The translations under genes were made by a program, and so were the position numbers. Shown here piece by piece: positions 25,383 through 34,607 of a stretch of 64,000 nucleotides of DNA. Every line of letters begins with the position of its first letter. The stretch's first letter is position 1. The DNA comes from CAZELM01 sp964512995. Its GTDB lineage: Bacteria > CSSED10-310. The notes under the pieces are model-generated. The model was given only the letters and a program-made list of their open reading frames with translations. It was not told the origin of the DNA and searched no databases. The stretch covers positions 1 to 64,000 of the forward strand of contig CAZELM010000029.1 of the NCBI GenBank assembly GCA_964512995.1. The letters run 5' to 3'.

Positions 25383-27113
25383 ATGTTCACTCGACAAAAA
25401 CCTGATTTAAAAAATGTCATTCAAGTTGCTCGAAAAAAGAAACCAGCCGATATTGTTTTAAAGAACTGCAACGTCATCAACGTATTTTCTCATGAGATTT
25501 ACACGTCTGATGTGGCCATTGTGGGGAGCATTATTGCTGCGGTGGGCGATGGTTATCATGGAAAAATGAATATCGATCTCACCGGTAAATGTGTATGTCC
25601 TGGTTTAATCGATGGACATCTCCACGTTGAAAGTTCCATGTCGACAATACCGGAGTTTGCTCGTGTTGTTGTACCACACGGTACAACGACCATTATCATC
25701 GACCCTCATGAAATCGCCAATGTCATGGGTATGTTGGGGATTTCGTATATATTAAAAACAAGCAAGTACAACCCACTGAACGTCTATGTCATGCTCCCGT
25801 CCTGCGTCCCCGCTACTCCAATGGAAACAGCCGGAGCAGAACTAAAGGCGATTGATCTCTTCCCAATGTTGCAGGACAGATGGATACTTGGATTGGGAGA
25901 GGTTATGAATTTTCCAGGTATTCTTGAATGTCATGATGAGATTCTGGACAAGATTAAAATATCGGAAGGGCGTGTGATTGATGGGCATGCACCAGGAGTT
26001 CTTGGTCCGGATCTCAATGCCTATATCGCAGCAGGGATGCGTTCTGATCATGAATGTACGTCTCCGGATGAAGCCTTACAGAAGTTACGTTTGGGTATGC
26101 ATATCATGCTTCGAGAAGGTTCCACTACAAAAAATCTTATTGATCTCCTTCCTCTCGTCAATCCAGACACAATCTCTCAGTGTTTCTTCGTCACAGACGA
26201 TCGAGATCCGATCGAATTGATGGATCATGGACATATTGACCACATGGTCAGATTAGCGATCTGCAATGGAGTAGATCCGATTTCAGCGATTAAGCTGGCA
26301 ACGATCAATACTGCAAAGTATTTCGGATTGTCTCACATCGGAGCTATCGCACCAGGATATGACGCCGATATTCTAGTCATCGACGATCTCGAACATTTTT
26401 CCATTGAATCTGTCTTTAAAAATGGCCAATGCGTTGCTCAACATGGCGTTCCGCTATATGAACGTTTTGACCATGATAAAATTCAGATGCGTGGTTCTGT
26501 CAATGTCAAATGGATTGAGCGGGACCAGTTTTGTATACCTCCCAGGGGAGATCGAATCAGAGTGATAGAGATCATTCCGGAGCAGATTGTTACCAGAACC
26601 TCAATTTATGAACACCCAAAGGTTCAAAACAACAATATTGTCTCTGATACCGAAAGAGACTTGCTTAAATTTGTCGTAATTGAGCGCCATTATGGATCTG
26701 GTCAGATGGGATTGGGTTTTATTCGTGGATTTGGATTAAAATGTGGAGCCATTGCCAGCACTATCGCTCATGATTCTCATAATATTATCTCTGTTGGAGT
26801 TTCAGATGTTGATATTTATGATGCTGTTGTCCAGCTTGTAAGACAACAAGGAGGACTGGCCATATCTGAGGGCAATGGCTGTGTTGATGGCCTACCACTT
26901 CCTATCGGTGGATTGATGTCTGATAGTCCAGTATCGGAAATTCGCTTAAAACTCGATCACCTTATCCGGAAGGTCCAATCAATGGGGTGCATACTAACAA
27001 ATCCATTCATGACTTTGGCATTTATGGCCTTACCGGTTATTCCAGAATTGAAACTGACTGATAAAGGCTTATTTGATGTTTCTACGTTTTCTTTTGTTGA
27101 TCTGTTTGTCTAA
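25383..27113 (+). CDS. ade: Adenine deaminase
   Basis: Amidohydrolase that deaminates adenine to hypoxanthine (EC 3.5.4.2). About 576 residues, the usual length. Metal-binding GLIDGHLHVESSM, IDPHEIANVMG and the later IDGHAPGV and SDHECTSPDEA segments follow the family. The C-terminal half holds the second Ade-specific domain (RHYGSGQMGLGFIRGFGLKCGAIASTIAHDSHN). A GTG at 25377 overlaps the hpt stop, but ATG 25383 is better spaced from GAGG. Operon with hpt makes a complete adenine salvage step. Confidence 0.95.
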   Translation: MFTRQKPDLKNVIQVARKKKPADIVLKNCNVINVFSHEIYTSDVAIVGSIIAAVGDGYHGKMNIDLTGKCVCPGLIDGHLHVESSMSTIPEFARVVVPHGTTTIIIDPHEIANVMGMLGISYILKTSKYNPLNVYVMLPSCVPATPMETAGAELKAIDLFPMLQDRWILGLGEVMNFPGILECHDEILDKIKISEGRVIDGHAPGVLGPDLNAYIAAGMRSDHECTSPDEALQKLRLGMHIMLREGSTTKNLIDLLPLVNPDTISQCFFVTDDRDPIELMDHGHIDHMVRLAICNGVDPISAIKLATINTAKYFGLSHIGAIAPGYDADILVIDDLEHFSIESVFKNGQCVAQHGVPLYERFDHDKIQMRGSVNVKWIERDQFCIPPRGDRIRVIEIIPEQIVTRTSIYEHPKVQNNNIVSDTERDLLKFVVIERHYGSGQMGLGFIRGFGLKCGAIASTIAHDSHNIISVGVSDVDIYDAVVQLVRQQGGLAISEGNGCVDGLPLPIGGLMSDSPVSEIRLKLDHLIRKVQSMGCILTNPFMTLAFMALPVIPELKLTDKGLFDVSTFSFVDLFV

Positions 27114-27121
27114 CTCCCCAG

Positions 27122-27150
27122 AAAAAAAACGAATTGGAGTTTCACTCAAA
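27122..27150 (-). terminator. Possible terminator for the lolA operon
   Basis: On the minus strand, a small hairpin (ttgagt, gaa, actccaa; 27134-27149) is followed by a run of eight T. It lies just past the stop of the minus-strand lipoprotein gene and between convergent genes. The stem is short. Confidence 0.35.
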
Positions 27151-27165
27151 AAAAGGCTTTTTGCA

Positions 27166-27825
27166 TTACTGCAAATCCTGAGGAATCGGACCCATTTTCC
27201 AATCCAGTATCAAGCTGCCTAAAAAAGAACTGCCAATCAACCTGAAACATCGAGTATTGCGACAGATCAATTCATTCCCTTCAGTATCCTGTTTGGGAAA
27301 AACCACCCGGTATACTTCACGTCCATGCGTAAATTTATCGAGAAACATCCATGATTCATCTGGACGTATCGTGACCTTCTCAATCAACTTAGGCTTCACC
27401 GTTTTACCAGTATCACTTTGGAGTTGAATAGACCAGATTGGGCTTTCACCCGTCAATTTATTCCATTCTTTATTATGACAGTATAAACCCAAGATGAATT
27501 CATTATCGTGCTCAAATCGATTGAGATGTATTTGAGTCAGCTTATTGATCGCTTCTGGTTCGGGACATAACTGATTTTTTACAGTCTGTAAATATGCTTG
27601 TCGAACTTCCCACGATAAATAGAGAGCATTTATATCGGCTACACCAATCATCTGATGGTGAAGTTCATCGTGAGAGGACCATGTTTCAATTGTGTCACTA
27701 TAATCTGCAAGTAAATAAACACAGTCATTGGGGCAAGAATAGTAACGGGGAAGAGAACAACTGCTCAAAATAATCATGAAGACATAACCAATTTTTTGAA
27801 TATTACGATGTAAGATGTTTCTCAC
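27166..27825 (-). CDS. Hypothetical lipoprotein
   Basis: 219 residues with a signal peptide and lipobox LSSC (Cys about residue 23). The region after it is Tyr/Cys-rich, then alternating polar/hydrophobic beta strands. No family recognised. The C-terminus reads RCFRLIGSSFLGSLILDWKMG. The gene follows lolA by 13 bases on the same strand, so it may travel to the outer membrane by the Lol route. Nothing in it suggests an enzyme. Confidence 0.65.
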   Translation of the reverse strand: MRNILHRNIQKIGYVFMIILSSCSLPRYYSCPNDCVYLLADYSDTIETWSSHDELHHQMIGVADINALYLSWEVRQAYLQTVKNQLCPEPEAINKLTQIHLNRFEHDNEFILGLYCHNKEWNKLTGESPIWSIQLQSDTGKTVKPKLIEKVTIRPDESWMFLDKFTHGREVYRVVFPKQDTEGNELICRNTRCFRLIGSSFLGSLILDWKMGPIPQDLQ

Positions 27826-27838
27826 AAATTCTTCTCAC

Positions 27839-28534
27839 TCATTGTTTTGATCCCAGATAGTTTTCTCGTTTGATCGGATATCCAGAAAAATCAGTCACCT
27901 CATAATCAGGGGGAATTGCCGGCATTTCAACAGTGGTAGAGATGCCTGATATAAAATATGAAAACGAAATCTTATTTTTGTTTCCTGCCAAATCATAAAT
28001 GGATAAATCGAATTCAACGTCCGAGTTAATTTTTTGTATCACCAAATCAAAATGATCGTATTGCCTGTCGTCTGTTTTGGGGAATAACTGGAATTGAGCT
28101 GAACCTTCAGTAATAGCTGTCTGTTTTACAATAAAGTTCGTTTTCAGATAATCGGGTTGCGTTAAGACCGCCAAAGGAGACCAGAGAGTTTGGTTACGAG
28201 AAGCCGGTTCCATCATGACTTGTTTATCTCTCGGTAGAATCATCAACAATGTTATTCCATTGCAAGCGATGATGTTCTTAGGATCAGAAGTATAATCCCA
28301 TCTGAATTTATTAGGATTTTCAAACAGGACTCGGCCCTGAGCTTCAATTTTCTGTCCCGATGTCAGATTTGTGTTTTCTTGCTTGAAATTAAAGGAAAAC
28401 GATTTTTCCGCCTGCAACAATCGGATCAAATCAGAGAGTGGATCGGTTCCACCATCGTTTTCCGTTGCACACACAGATCCTACATTGAGTAGGATCCATG
28501 TTATCATCAAAATGAAAACTTTAAATATCATCAT
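27839..28534 (-). CDS. lolA: Outer-membrane lipoprotein carrier LolA
   Basis: Periplasmic chaperone that carries lipoproteins from LolCDE to the outer membrane. 231 residues with a cleavable signal peptide (ending SVCA). The LolA fold segments are recognisable: SFSFNFKQENT, AQGRVLFENPNKFRWDYTSDPKNIIACNG (a hallmark of LolA) and a beta-rich remainder. The adjacent ATG at 28531 is an alternative start. It overlaps the end of ftsK by 14 bases, and ftsK-lolA adjacency is common in proteobacteria. Confidence 0.9.
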   Translation of the reverse strand: MMIFKVFILMITWILLNVGSVCATENDGGTDPLSDLIRLLQAEKSFSFNFKQENTNLTSGQKIEAQGRVLFENPNKFRWDYTSDPKNIIACNGITLLMILPRDKQVMMEPASRNQTLWSPLAVLTQPDYLKTNFIVKQTAITEGSAQFQLFPKTDDRQYDHFDLVIQKINSDVEFDLSIYDLAGNKNKISFSYFISGISTTVEMPAIPPDYEVTDFSGYPIKRENYLGSKQ

Positions 28535-30920
28535 AAACTCCTGATGTTTCTATATCATTCAACCGTTCTAAATATTCCTCTCGGTCGACAAGGATTTCAC
28601 GAGTTTTGGACCCGATATGTGGACCAACTATATTTTGTTGCTCCATGTAATCAATCAGACGAGAAGCTCTGCTATGGCCAACTTTTAATCTCCTTTGCAG
28701 CAGAGAAATGGATGCTAACCCAGATGTTAATACAATTTTAACGGCTTGATCAAACAAAGGATCTTCAACACCATCAAAATCAGCTTTTGATTCCTCCAAG
28801 ACCTGAAAAATAGATTCCTCATCTGAAATGCGTGGTTGCTGTCTGAGAAATTCGACAACCCGTTTAACTTCGCCTTCAGAAACGAACGCCCCATGAATTC
28901 TCATCAATTGGGATGTCCCAGGGGGTATGAATAGGCTATCTCCCATTCCCAATAATTTTTCAGCACCCATACGATCCATAATTGTTCTGGCATCCACTCG
29001 AGATGCGACCTGAAATGCGAGACGGCAGGGAAGATTAGCTTTGATAACACCTGTTATAACGTCTACAGATGGTCTTTGCGTGGCGATAATCAAATGAATG
29101 CCAGCCGCTCTCGCCATCTGAGCCAATCGTTGAATGGATTCTTCTACAGCTGTTGGTGTTGTGAGCATTAAATCCGCCAATTCATCAATGATGATAACCA
29201 TATATGGAAGTGGCTGTTCCTCGCCTTCATAGTTGGAAGATGCTACCTTTTCGTTGAATTGATCGATATTTCTGGCTCCGATTGCAGCCAATTTCGAATA
29301 ACGTTGTGTCATTTCATCGACCGCCCAATTCAATGCATCGGGAGCTAATTTTACATCCGTGATGACTGGTTCCCTAAGATGTGGAATACCATTAAAGTCG
29401 GACAGTTCAAGCATCTTGGGATCAATGAGTAAAAGTCTGAGTTGTTTAGGAGTGGAAGAGAATAATAAACCTGTCAGGATGGTATTGATACACACGCTCT
29501 TACCAGACCCGGTTGCTCCAGCGATCAATAAATGAGGCATTTTTTGGAGATCTGCAATGAATGGTTTTCCAGAAGTATCTTTCCCCAATGGCAGTGATAG
29601 GATAGATTTTTCCTTTGCTTGATTGTATTCTTCAGATATTAAAATTTCTTTAAGAAATACCGTTTCTCTGTTTTTATTTGGCAATTCAACTCCTAAAGTA
29701 GACTTTCCGGGGATCGGTGTTACACGAAGACCATACCGGGACTTCAAACCTAAAGCCAGATCATCAGCTAAACTGGTGATTTTGGAAATTTTTATCCCTG
29801 GCGCTGGCTCAAACTCATATCGAGTGATAACCGGCCCTGGACATACTTCCGTTATTCTTCCTTTTATATTAAATTCATTTAACTTATTGATCAGGATTTC
29901 TGATTTCTTTAAAAGCTCTTCCTCACTTTCACGCTGAACAAGCGATGGGGGTTCTGTCAGTAGCGACAAATCCGGAATCTGAAATGCTGTTGAGTTCGGT
30001 TCTAATAGATTAGGTTCAGGGGGTTTATGAATCGCTTGCTTCTCCGTGATAGTTCTTGGAGTTATTTGGATTGGTTTTCTAACAATCTCTATGGGGTCAT
30101 TCAATTCAGGTGTTCTATCCTGTGCAGCATCTTCGTTCCCTTTTTCAAGGGGGAGAAACGCTTTTTTCGATCGTCGTTTTTGCGCTTTGGTTGGTTCAGT
30201 TACCATCTCATCAATACTGAACTGCCTGTTTTCATGACTAATCTGCTTTGTTTCATCTGATTTCCCAGGTAAGATGTCAGTTTGCTTATCTGAAGACCGA
30301 AACATTTGGGTGAGTGTCGTTTTAAACCACAATTTAATCCTAGACAGTACAATATAATAAGAAACATCCGTAACAACCAGGAATGTAATTAAAACACATG
30401 TCACAAAAAGTACAATCGTTCCACTGTTCCCCAGGTAATTTATAGATATTGAAGTCAAATGATCTCCCAGTCTGCCACCAGGTCTGATATTATACCCTCG
30501 CAATTGAATTACATTGGGAAGCAATAGAGTCATCAGAGAACAGATGGAAGGTGTGAGTAGGAGGAGTCCCAAGAATCGTGATATCTTTCGCTCAATCTGC
30601 CGATGTCGAAAACATATAATACCAAAAACAGCTAATATAATGGGGATAACTAACGATGCGATACCCAAATAATACCACATGTAGCCAGAAATTCTGATAC
30701 CGAGTTCACCACAGCTGTTAGAAAGAATCCCATTCGTTTTCCCAATCGTAAAAAGGCTGATTAGAATAAAAACCGTAAGCGCTATCAAAAAGATTCCAAA
30801 TGATTCCCGAATCCATTTTGATGTTTCCAGGTATCTAAAAACGTTTCCCAATCTTTGGATAACTTTTATTCCGGTCTCGTCAGGTTCTGTCAGTTCCTTC
30901 TGATTTTTCCTTTTTGCCAC
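28521..30920 (-). CDS. ftsK: DNA translocase FtsK
   Basis: Septal DNA pump that clears chromosome termini and activates XerCD. 799 residues. Four membrane helices lie at the N-terminus (about 40-185). A basic, proline-containing linker (about 200-330) precedes the RecA-like motor with Walker A GATGSGKSVCINT, LLLIDPKMLELSDFNGIPHL and Walker B MVIIIDELADLM. The C-terminal gamma winged helix (ISLLQRRLKVGHSRASRLID) recognises KOPS. The size is that of compact FtsK/SpoIIIE proteins. A TATAAT-like -10 lies near 30958-30963 on the minus strand. Confidence 0.95.
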   Translation of the reverse strand: MAKRKNQKELTEPDETGIKVIQRLGNVFRYLETSKWIRESFGIFLIALTVFILISLFTIGKTNGILSNSCGELGIRISGYMWYYLGIASLVIPIILAVFGIICFRHRQIERKISRFLGLLLLTPSICSLMTLLLPNVIQLRGYNIRPGGRLGDHLTSISINYLGNSGTIVLFVTCVLITFLVVTDVSYYIVLSRIKLWFKTTLTQMFRSSDKQTDILPGKSDETKQISHENRQFSIDEMVTEPTKAQKRRSKKAFLPLEKGNEDAAQDRTPELNDPIEIVRKPIQITPRTITEKQAIHKPPEPNLLEPNSTAFQIPDLSLLTEPPSLVQRESEEELLKKSEILINKLNEFNIKGRITEVCPGPVITRYEFEPAPGIKISKITSLADDLALGLKSRYGLRVTPIPGKSTLGVELPNKNRETVFLKEILISEEYNQAKEKSILSLPLGKDTSGKPFIADLQKMPHLLIAGATGSGKSVCINTILTGLLFSSTPKQLRLLLIDPKMLELSDFNGIPHLREPVITDVKLAPDALNWAVDEMTQRYSKLAAIGARNIDQFNEKVASSNYEGEEQPLPYMVIIIDELADLMLTTPTAVEESIQRLAQMARAAGIHLIIATQRPSVDVITGVIKANLPCRLAFQVASRVDARTIMDRMGAEKLLGMGDSLFIPPGTSQLMRIHGAFVSEGEVKRVVEFLRQQPRISDEESIFQVLEESKADFDGVEDPLFDQAVKIVLTSGLASISLLQRRLKVGHSRASRLIDYMEQQNIVGPHIGSKTREILVDREEYLERLNDIETSGVYDDI

Positions 30921-31078
30921 AACCCATCACCCTTCATTAAAAAAACTCCAGGACCGCATTATAATGTCTACTCCTTAGTAAGAAAAGAGCTTCGATCCAG
31001 TAAATAATGCAAGTGAAGGAGATGTCTCATAAGCAATTCATCTCTTTGTTTTAATCGTGATGTTGAATGGAAGGTTGT

Positions 31079-32746
31079 TTATAGGCTATCATTCCATGTC
31101 CTTGCCATTAATTCATACCCCAGGTCATTAAAATGCGCCCAATCTGTTCCTTCGTAATAATAGCTGGGAAGTTCCAGGGGTGCATTGTAGAAAGCCTCTT
31201 CCATATCTGCGATCTGAACATTTTTTTCAGCTGCTAAAATTCTGATATCATGATTTATAGAATCAATCCTATCCTGGATTTGCCAATGAATGGAGGCTGG
31301 ATTAACGGGCGGGAGAGTAGCCAGCATAGGAGTAGCTTGATAGGTTCGGACAGTTTCTATAATATTCTCTAAATGCTCTATTGTATGACAATCGTGGTCA
31401 TCACAACCTGGTGCTCCAGAATCCAAAGCATCAACTGTCCCAAACATAATGAGGACAAAAACAGGCGCATGATACTCCATAGCGTTCTCTGCCATAAAAT
31501 CACCTGTATAGGCATGCCCACCAGGAAACCACGAAATATTTTCCTGGCACAAGACCTGGATGGCAGATTGATATCGATCACGCAGCATGTCCTGAAGATA
31601 GGGCGGATAGCCGGAGTAACCACTACCAAATGCTGCAGAACCATAGCCTCCTGTAATGGAATCGCCATATGCAACGTATCGATTGTGCTGTACTTTGAAA
31701 AAGCTTTTTGATAATCCAAAACTGCCATGATTCCCATATTGATCCACTGCTGCAACTCTCCAGAACAATCGACCATAGAACTGGTTCCACATGTCCTGGG
31801 TTATTCCAATGTCCTGCAAATTAAAACGTGTGTCAGAAACGACCAAATATTCCAGACCATCGGGAAAATCATGAGGTTTTAAAGCAAACTGAACATGGTA
31901 ACGGCTCGAATGATCAACACTATTCCATGAAAATTCTGGCAGTGATGCAGCCTGATCGAAAAAAGTTTGGTCCTCCGGTGTCAAAATGTTTGGTTTTTCT
32001 ATCGTTGTTTTCGAAAAATAAAAAACATCGCTGAATGGAGTAGTCACCTCATTCTGTTCAATCCCTGAAACGCGCCAATAAAAAGTCCCAATCACTCCTT
32101 CCCATTGGATTCGATCCTTTGTATTAGTGAAGTCTATTATAGTTCGAGATGTAATAAATGTACCCAAGGGATCAATAAAATCTGGATCCCGGGCGAATTC
32201 GAGACAATACTGCGAGATACTATCCAGGGATTGCCAAGCGAAAATCGGCGGTAGATCATTGCACCCAAAACGGGCGTCAATACCAGGTGAAAAGATTTCC
32301 GGTTTTGCTGCACTGCTTTTCGTAAAATGTCCAGAAGAACTCCATTCTGTGGTCAAAGATTGCCGAAGCACTGCTCGAACTCGAAAATATAATTCAAAGC
32401 TTAATTCATGCCACTCCTCAGAATCAATATAATCAGAAAACGAAAATGCAGCTTCCGACACAGAAATAATGTTATCACTTTCACTAATCGAAAATTCCGG
32501 AACCAATGAAAACTCAAACTCATATCTGATCGCGTCAGGAATCTCGGCAACACATATGACCGGTATCATATCATCTCTGGAAAACCGAGAATCGAATGCG
32601 GGTGAAATGATTTCAGGAGGATGCATGGGGTTGTCATTCATAAAGAGAATATCATACCAGCGTTCCAGCCATCCGTCTTCTGATAAAGCTGGCGTACTAA
32701 ATCCAAAAACGGCAACAATGACATAAAAAAAGCAAATCCTTTTCAT
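31079..32746 (-). CDS. Secreted SGNH/GDSL-type hydrolase with three Ig/Fn3-like repeats
   Basis: About 555 residues. A signal peptide (cleavage near STPALS) is followed by three repeated beta modules of about 105 residues, each beginning like P.I.SP....F with a central FxW motif (for example PEIFSPGIDARFGCNDLPPIFAWQ). A C-terminal SGNH domain has block I YVAYGDSITGG and block V DWAHFNDLGY with catalytic Asp/His. Block III reads FGTVDAL, where the oxyanion-hole Asn of the usual GTND is Val. Likely an esterase or carbohydrate deacetylase, or an inactive binder. ATG 32746 has GGAG upstream; an ORF extension to 32788 is unlikely. Confidence 0.8.
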   Translation of the reverse strand: MKRICFFYVIVAVFGFSTPALSEDGWLERWYDILFMNDNPMHPPEIISPAFDSRFSRDDMIPVICVAEIPDAIRYEFEFSLVPEFSISESDNIISVSEAAFSFSDYIDSEEWHELSFELYFRVRAVLRQSLTTEWSSSGHFTKSSAAKPEIFSPGIDARFGCNDLPPIFAWQSLDSISQYCLEFARDPDFIDPLGTFITSRTIIDFTNTKDRIQWEGVIGTFYWRVSGIEQNEVTTPFSDVFYFSKTTIEKPNILTPEDQTFFDQAASLPEFSWNSVDHSSRYHVQFALKPHDFPDGLEYLVVSDTRFNLQDIGITQDMWNQFYGRLFWRVAAVDQYGNHGSFGLSKSFFKVQHNRYVAYGDSITGGYGSAAFGSGYSGYPPYLQDMLRDRYQSAIQVLCQENISWFPGGHAYTGDFMAENAMEYHAPVFVLIMFGTVDALDSGAPGCDDHDCHTIEHLENIIETVRTYQATPMLATLPPVNPASIHWQIQDRIDSINHDIRILAAEKNVQIADMEEAFYNAPLELPSYYYEGTDWAHFNDLGYELMARTWNDSL

Positions 32747-32921
32747 GAATTGATTTCTCCAAATACCGTGTATCATATAGCAGTTCATCCCGATGAACTC
32801 AATGGAATCGATAAAATTGCTATTCCTCCTTGATATTTCAAAAGTGAATGAAAGATGATATTATTTGTAAAGCATTTGTTCGGTTTTATTGAAAATCGAT
32901 CGGAAGAGAGGAAGGCGTAAT

Positions 32922-33344
32922 ATGCGAATCACCACGCAAGGCGATTACGGGCTAAGATGCATGATCAATATAGCAAAGAATGGACCTGCTGAGCCGGTCT
33001 CCATACAAAGAATTGCCAAAGATGAGGGTTTACCGCGAACGTATGTTGAACAGCTACTGTTAAAACTCCGAAGATCAGGTCTGATAAAAAGCGTTCGCGG
33101 GACGCGGGGAGGATACTTACTGGCAAGGTCACCGCAATCAATCAACATGAAAGAAATAATCGAAGCATTGGAAGGGAATGTATTTGAGATCGTTTGTGAA
33201 CGGAGATCTCGAAGTCGTACCAAATGCAAATATGATGGTACGTGTGCTTTGAATGGTGTCTGGCATTCTCTAAGGGATCGTGTCACCGAAACACTCGAAC
33301 ACATTTCTCTGGAGCAACTGGTGGATGAAGAACAAGGGAAGTGA
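32922..33344 (+). CDS. Rrf2 family transcriptional regulator
   Basis: 140-residue winged-helix regulator of the IscR/NsrR/CymR group. It opens with MRITTQGDYGLRCMINIAK, as in Rrf2 proteins, and has the recognition helix PRTYVEQLLLKLRRSGLIKSVRGTRGGYLLAR. Three cysteines near the dimerisation helix (VCERRSRSRTKCKYDGTCAL) sit where IscR-type proteins bind a [2Fe-2S] or [4Fe-4S] cluster; spacing is wider than the usual C-x5-C-x5-C. The ATG 32922 follows AGAGGAAGG. No cysteine-desulfurase genes are nearby, so its target cannot be read from context. Confidence 0.88.
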   Translation: MRITTQGDYGLRCMINIAKNGPAEPVSIQRIAKDEGLPRTYVEQLLLKLRRSGLIKSVRGTRGGYLLARSPQSINMKEIIEALEGNVFEIVCERRSRSRTKCKYDGTCALNGVWHSLRDRVTETLEHISLEQLVDEEQGK

Positions 33345-33412
33345 TGTCCGCTATTAGGGTGGGGAACTGAATACAATGTGGCGCTCAGCTTCATCATACC
33401 GGATGGTTTCAC

Positions 33413-33754
33413 TCATTCTGAGTCACAGAGAAAACTTAATAAATCTTCCTGTTGTTGTAGACTCAAATCTTTGAATTTGACACGAAGATAACATGAATCG
33501 GATTCCGTGAATGTTTGATCGATAACATCCACATCACATTTTAATACTCCAGTTGTCAAGTGCAGATGAATCTGGACATTTTCCAGTAGGTCGAGTTTTC
33601 TCTGTATTTCCAATAACGCTCCAGATTCAGAAAGGTTTACGATTTTCGCGTTACCCTGAGAAATAATTTCGTCGTCGACATTCCGTTCCAGATATTTACC
33701 TTCACAATGAACGTCATATCGTTCAAACCTACGTCGATTTCCATAAATCAGCAT
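33413..33754 (-). CDS. PilZ domain protein (candidate c-di-GMP receptor)
   Basis: 113 residues consisting of a single PilZ domain. The RxxxR motif is present as RRRFERYDV near residue 7-15, and the second motif as NLSESGALLEI (the [D/N]xSxxG element), so c-di-GMP binding is plausible. Three type IV pilus ATPases are encoded elsewhere in the window, and PilZ proteins often control pilus motility. The gene lies 66 bases after the MlaF-like ATPase on the same strand. Confidence 0.85.
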   Translation of the reverse strand: MLIYGNRRRFERYDVHCEGKYLERNVDDEIISQGNAKIVNLSESGALLEIQRKLDLLENVQIHLHLTTGVLKCDVDVIDQTFTESDSCYLRVKFKDLSLQQQEDLLSFLCDSE

Positions 33755-33820
33755 CTAAGTCTCTCTTGTCTTCTTGTTGAGCAAACATACGCCAACAGGC
33801 TTACATGGTTCCAATACGAA

Positions 33821-34579
33821 CTAATGATCTAACAATGGTCCATTTTCCAGACCTCTGATAAATTGATAAACAGCCGGATCTTTTGAGTGAGCGATTTCCA
33901 ATGGGCTCCCGAAAGCATGAATCTTGCCATTATACACCATTCCAATTTTAGTGGCTAATCGGAAGGCAGTATTCATATCATTTGATATCACCAGCGATGT
34001 AGTACTCATTTTTTGATTTAGCGAGATAATCAGATCGATAATTTTGTCAGAAGTTACCGGATCCAATCCGTCAGTTGGGGAATCATAGAATATGATCTGA
34101 GGTCGATGAATCAATGCACGAGCGATCCCGACTCTTTTCTGCATCCCGCCAGACAGTTCAGAAGGGTACAGGTGTTCACTGCCTGCCATGTCGACCAGCT
34201 TCAGATCATGAGATACTTTTTCCATTATTTCAGATTTTGATAATGTGGAATGGTTTGCCAGATAAAACCCGATATTTTCAGAAACAGTCATCGAATCGAA
34301 CAGTGCATAGTATTGAAAAAGCATGCCGGTATCCAAACGGACCACTGTCAATTCTTTTTCACTTAATTGCGTTATATTCTTGCCTTGAATGAGAACATCA
34401 CCACTGTCCGGTTTAATTAATCCAAGGCATATTTTTAATAAAACTGTTTTACCACTCCCACTCGGTCCGAAAAGGACAACGGTTTCTCCTTTTTTTACTT
34501 GTAATGTGACATCCGTGAACAATTCTCTATTAGAAAATGTTTTCTTTATTTTTTTCAGCTCAATCATCGTGTCAGTCAC
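33821..34579 (-). CDS. ABC transporter ATP-binding protein, MlaF/Mkl-like
   Basis: 252 residues. Walker A GPSGSGKT, signature LSGGMQKRVGIARAL (the form LSGGMQKRV is typical of the MlaF/Mkl lipid-transport ATPases) and Walker B IIFYDSPTDGLDP. The residue after the Walker B Asp is Ser instead of the usual catalytic Glu, read directly from the DNA. MlaF proteins power phospholipid movement between membranes, working with MlaE and MlaD, and neither gene is present here. It follows dnaJ-TPR by 28 bases on the same strand. Function as an active ATPase is uncertain. Confidence 0.82.
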   Translation of the reverse strand: MTDTMIELKKIKKTFSNRELFTDVTLQVKKGETVVLFGPSGSGKTVLLKICLGLIKPDSGDVLIQGKNITQLSEKELTVVRLDTGMLFQYYALFDSMTVSENIGFYLANHSTLSKSEIMEKVSHDLKLVDMAGSEHLYPSELSGGMQKRVGIARALIHRPQIIFYDSPTDGLDPVTSDKIIDLIISLNQKMSTTSLVISNDMNTAFRLATKIGMVYNGKIHAFGSPLEIAHSKDPAVYQFIRGLENGPLLDH

Positions 34580-34607
34580 ACTTTTTTATGAACTTGGGGA
34601 AAGGGGA

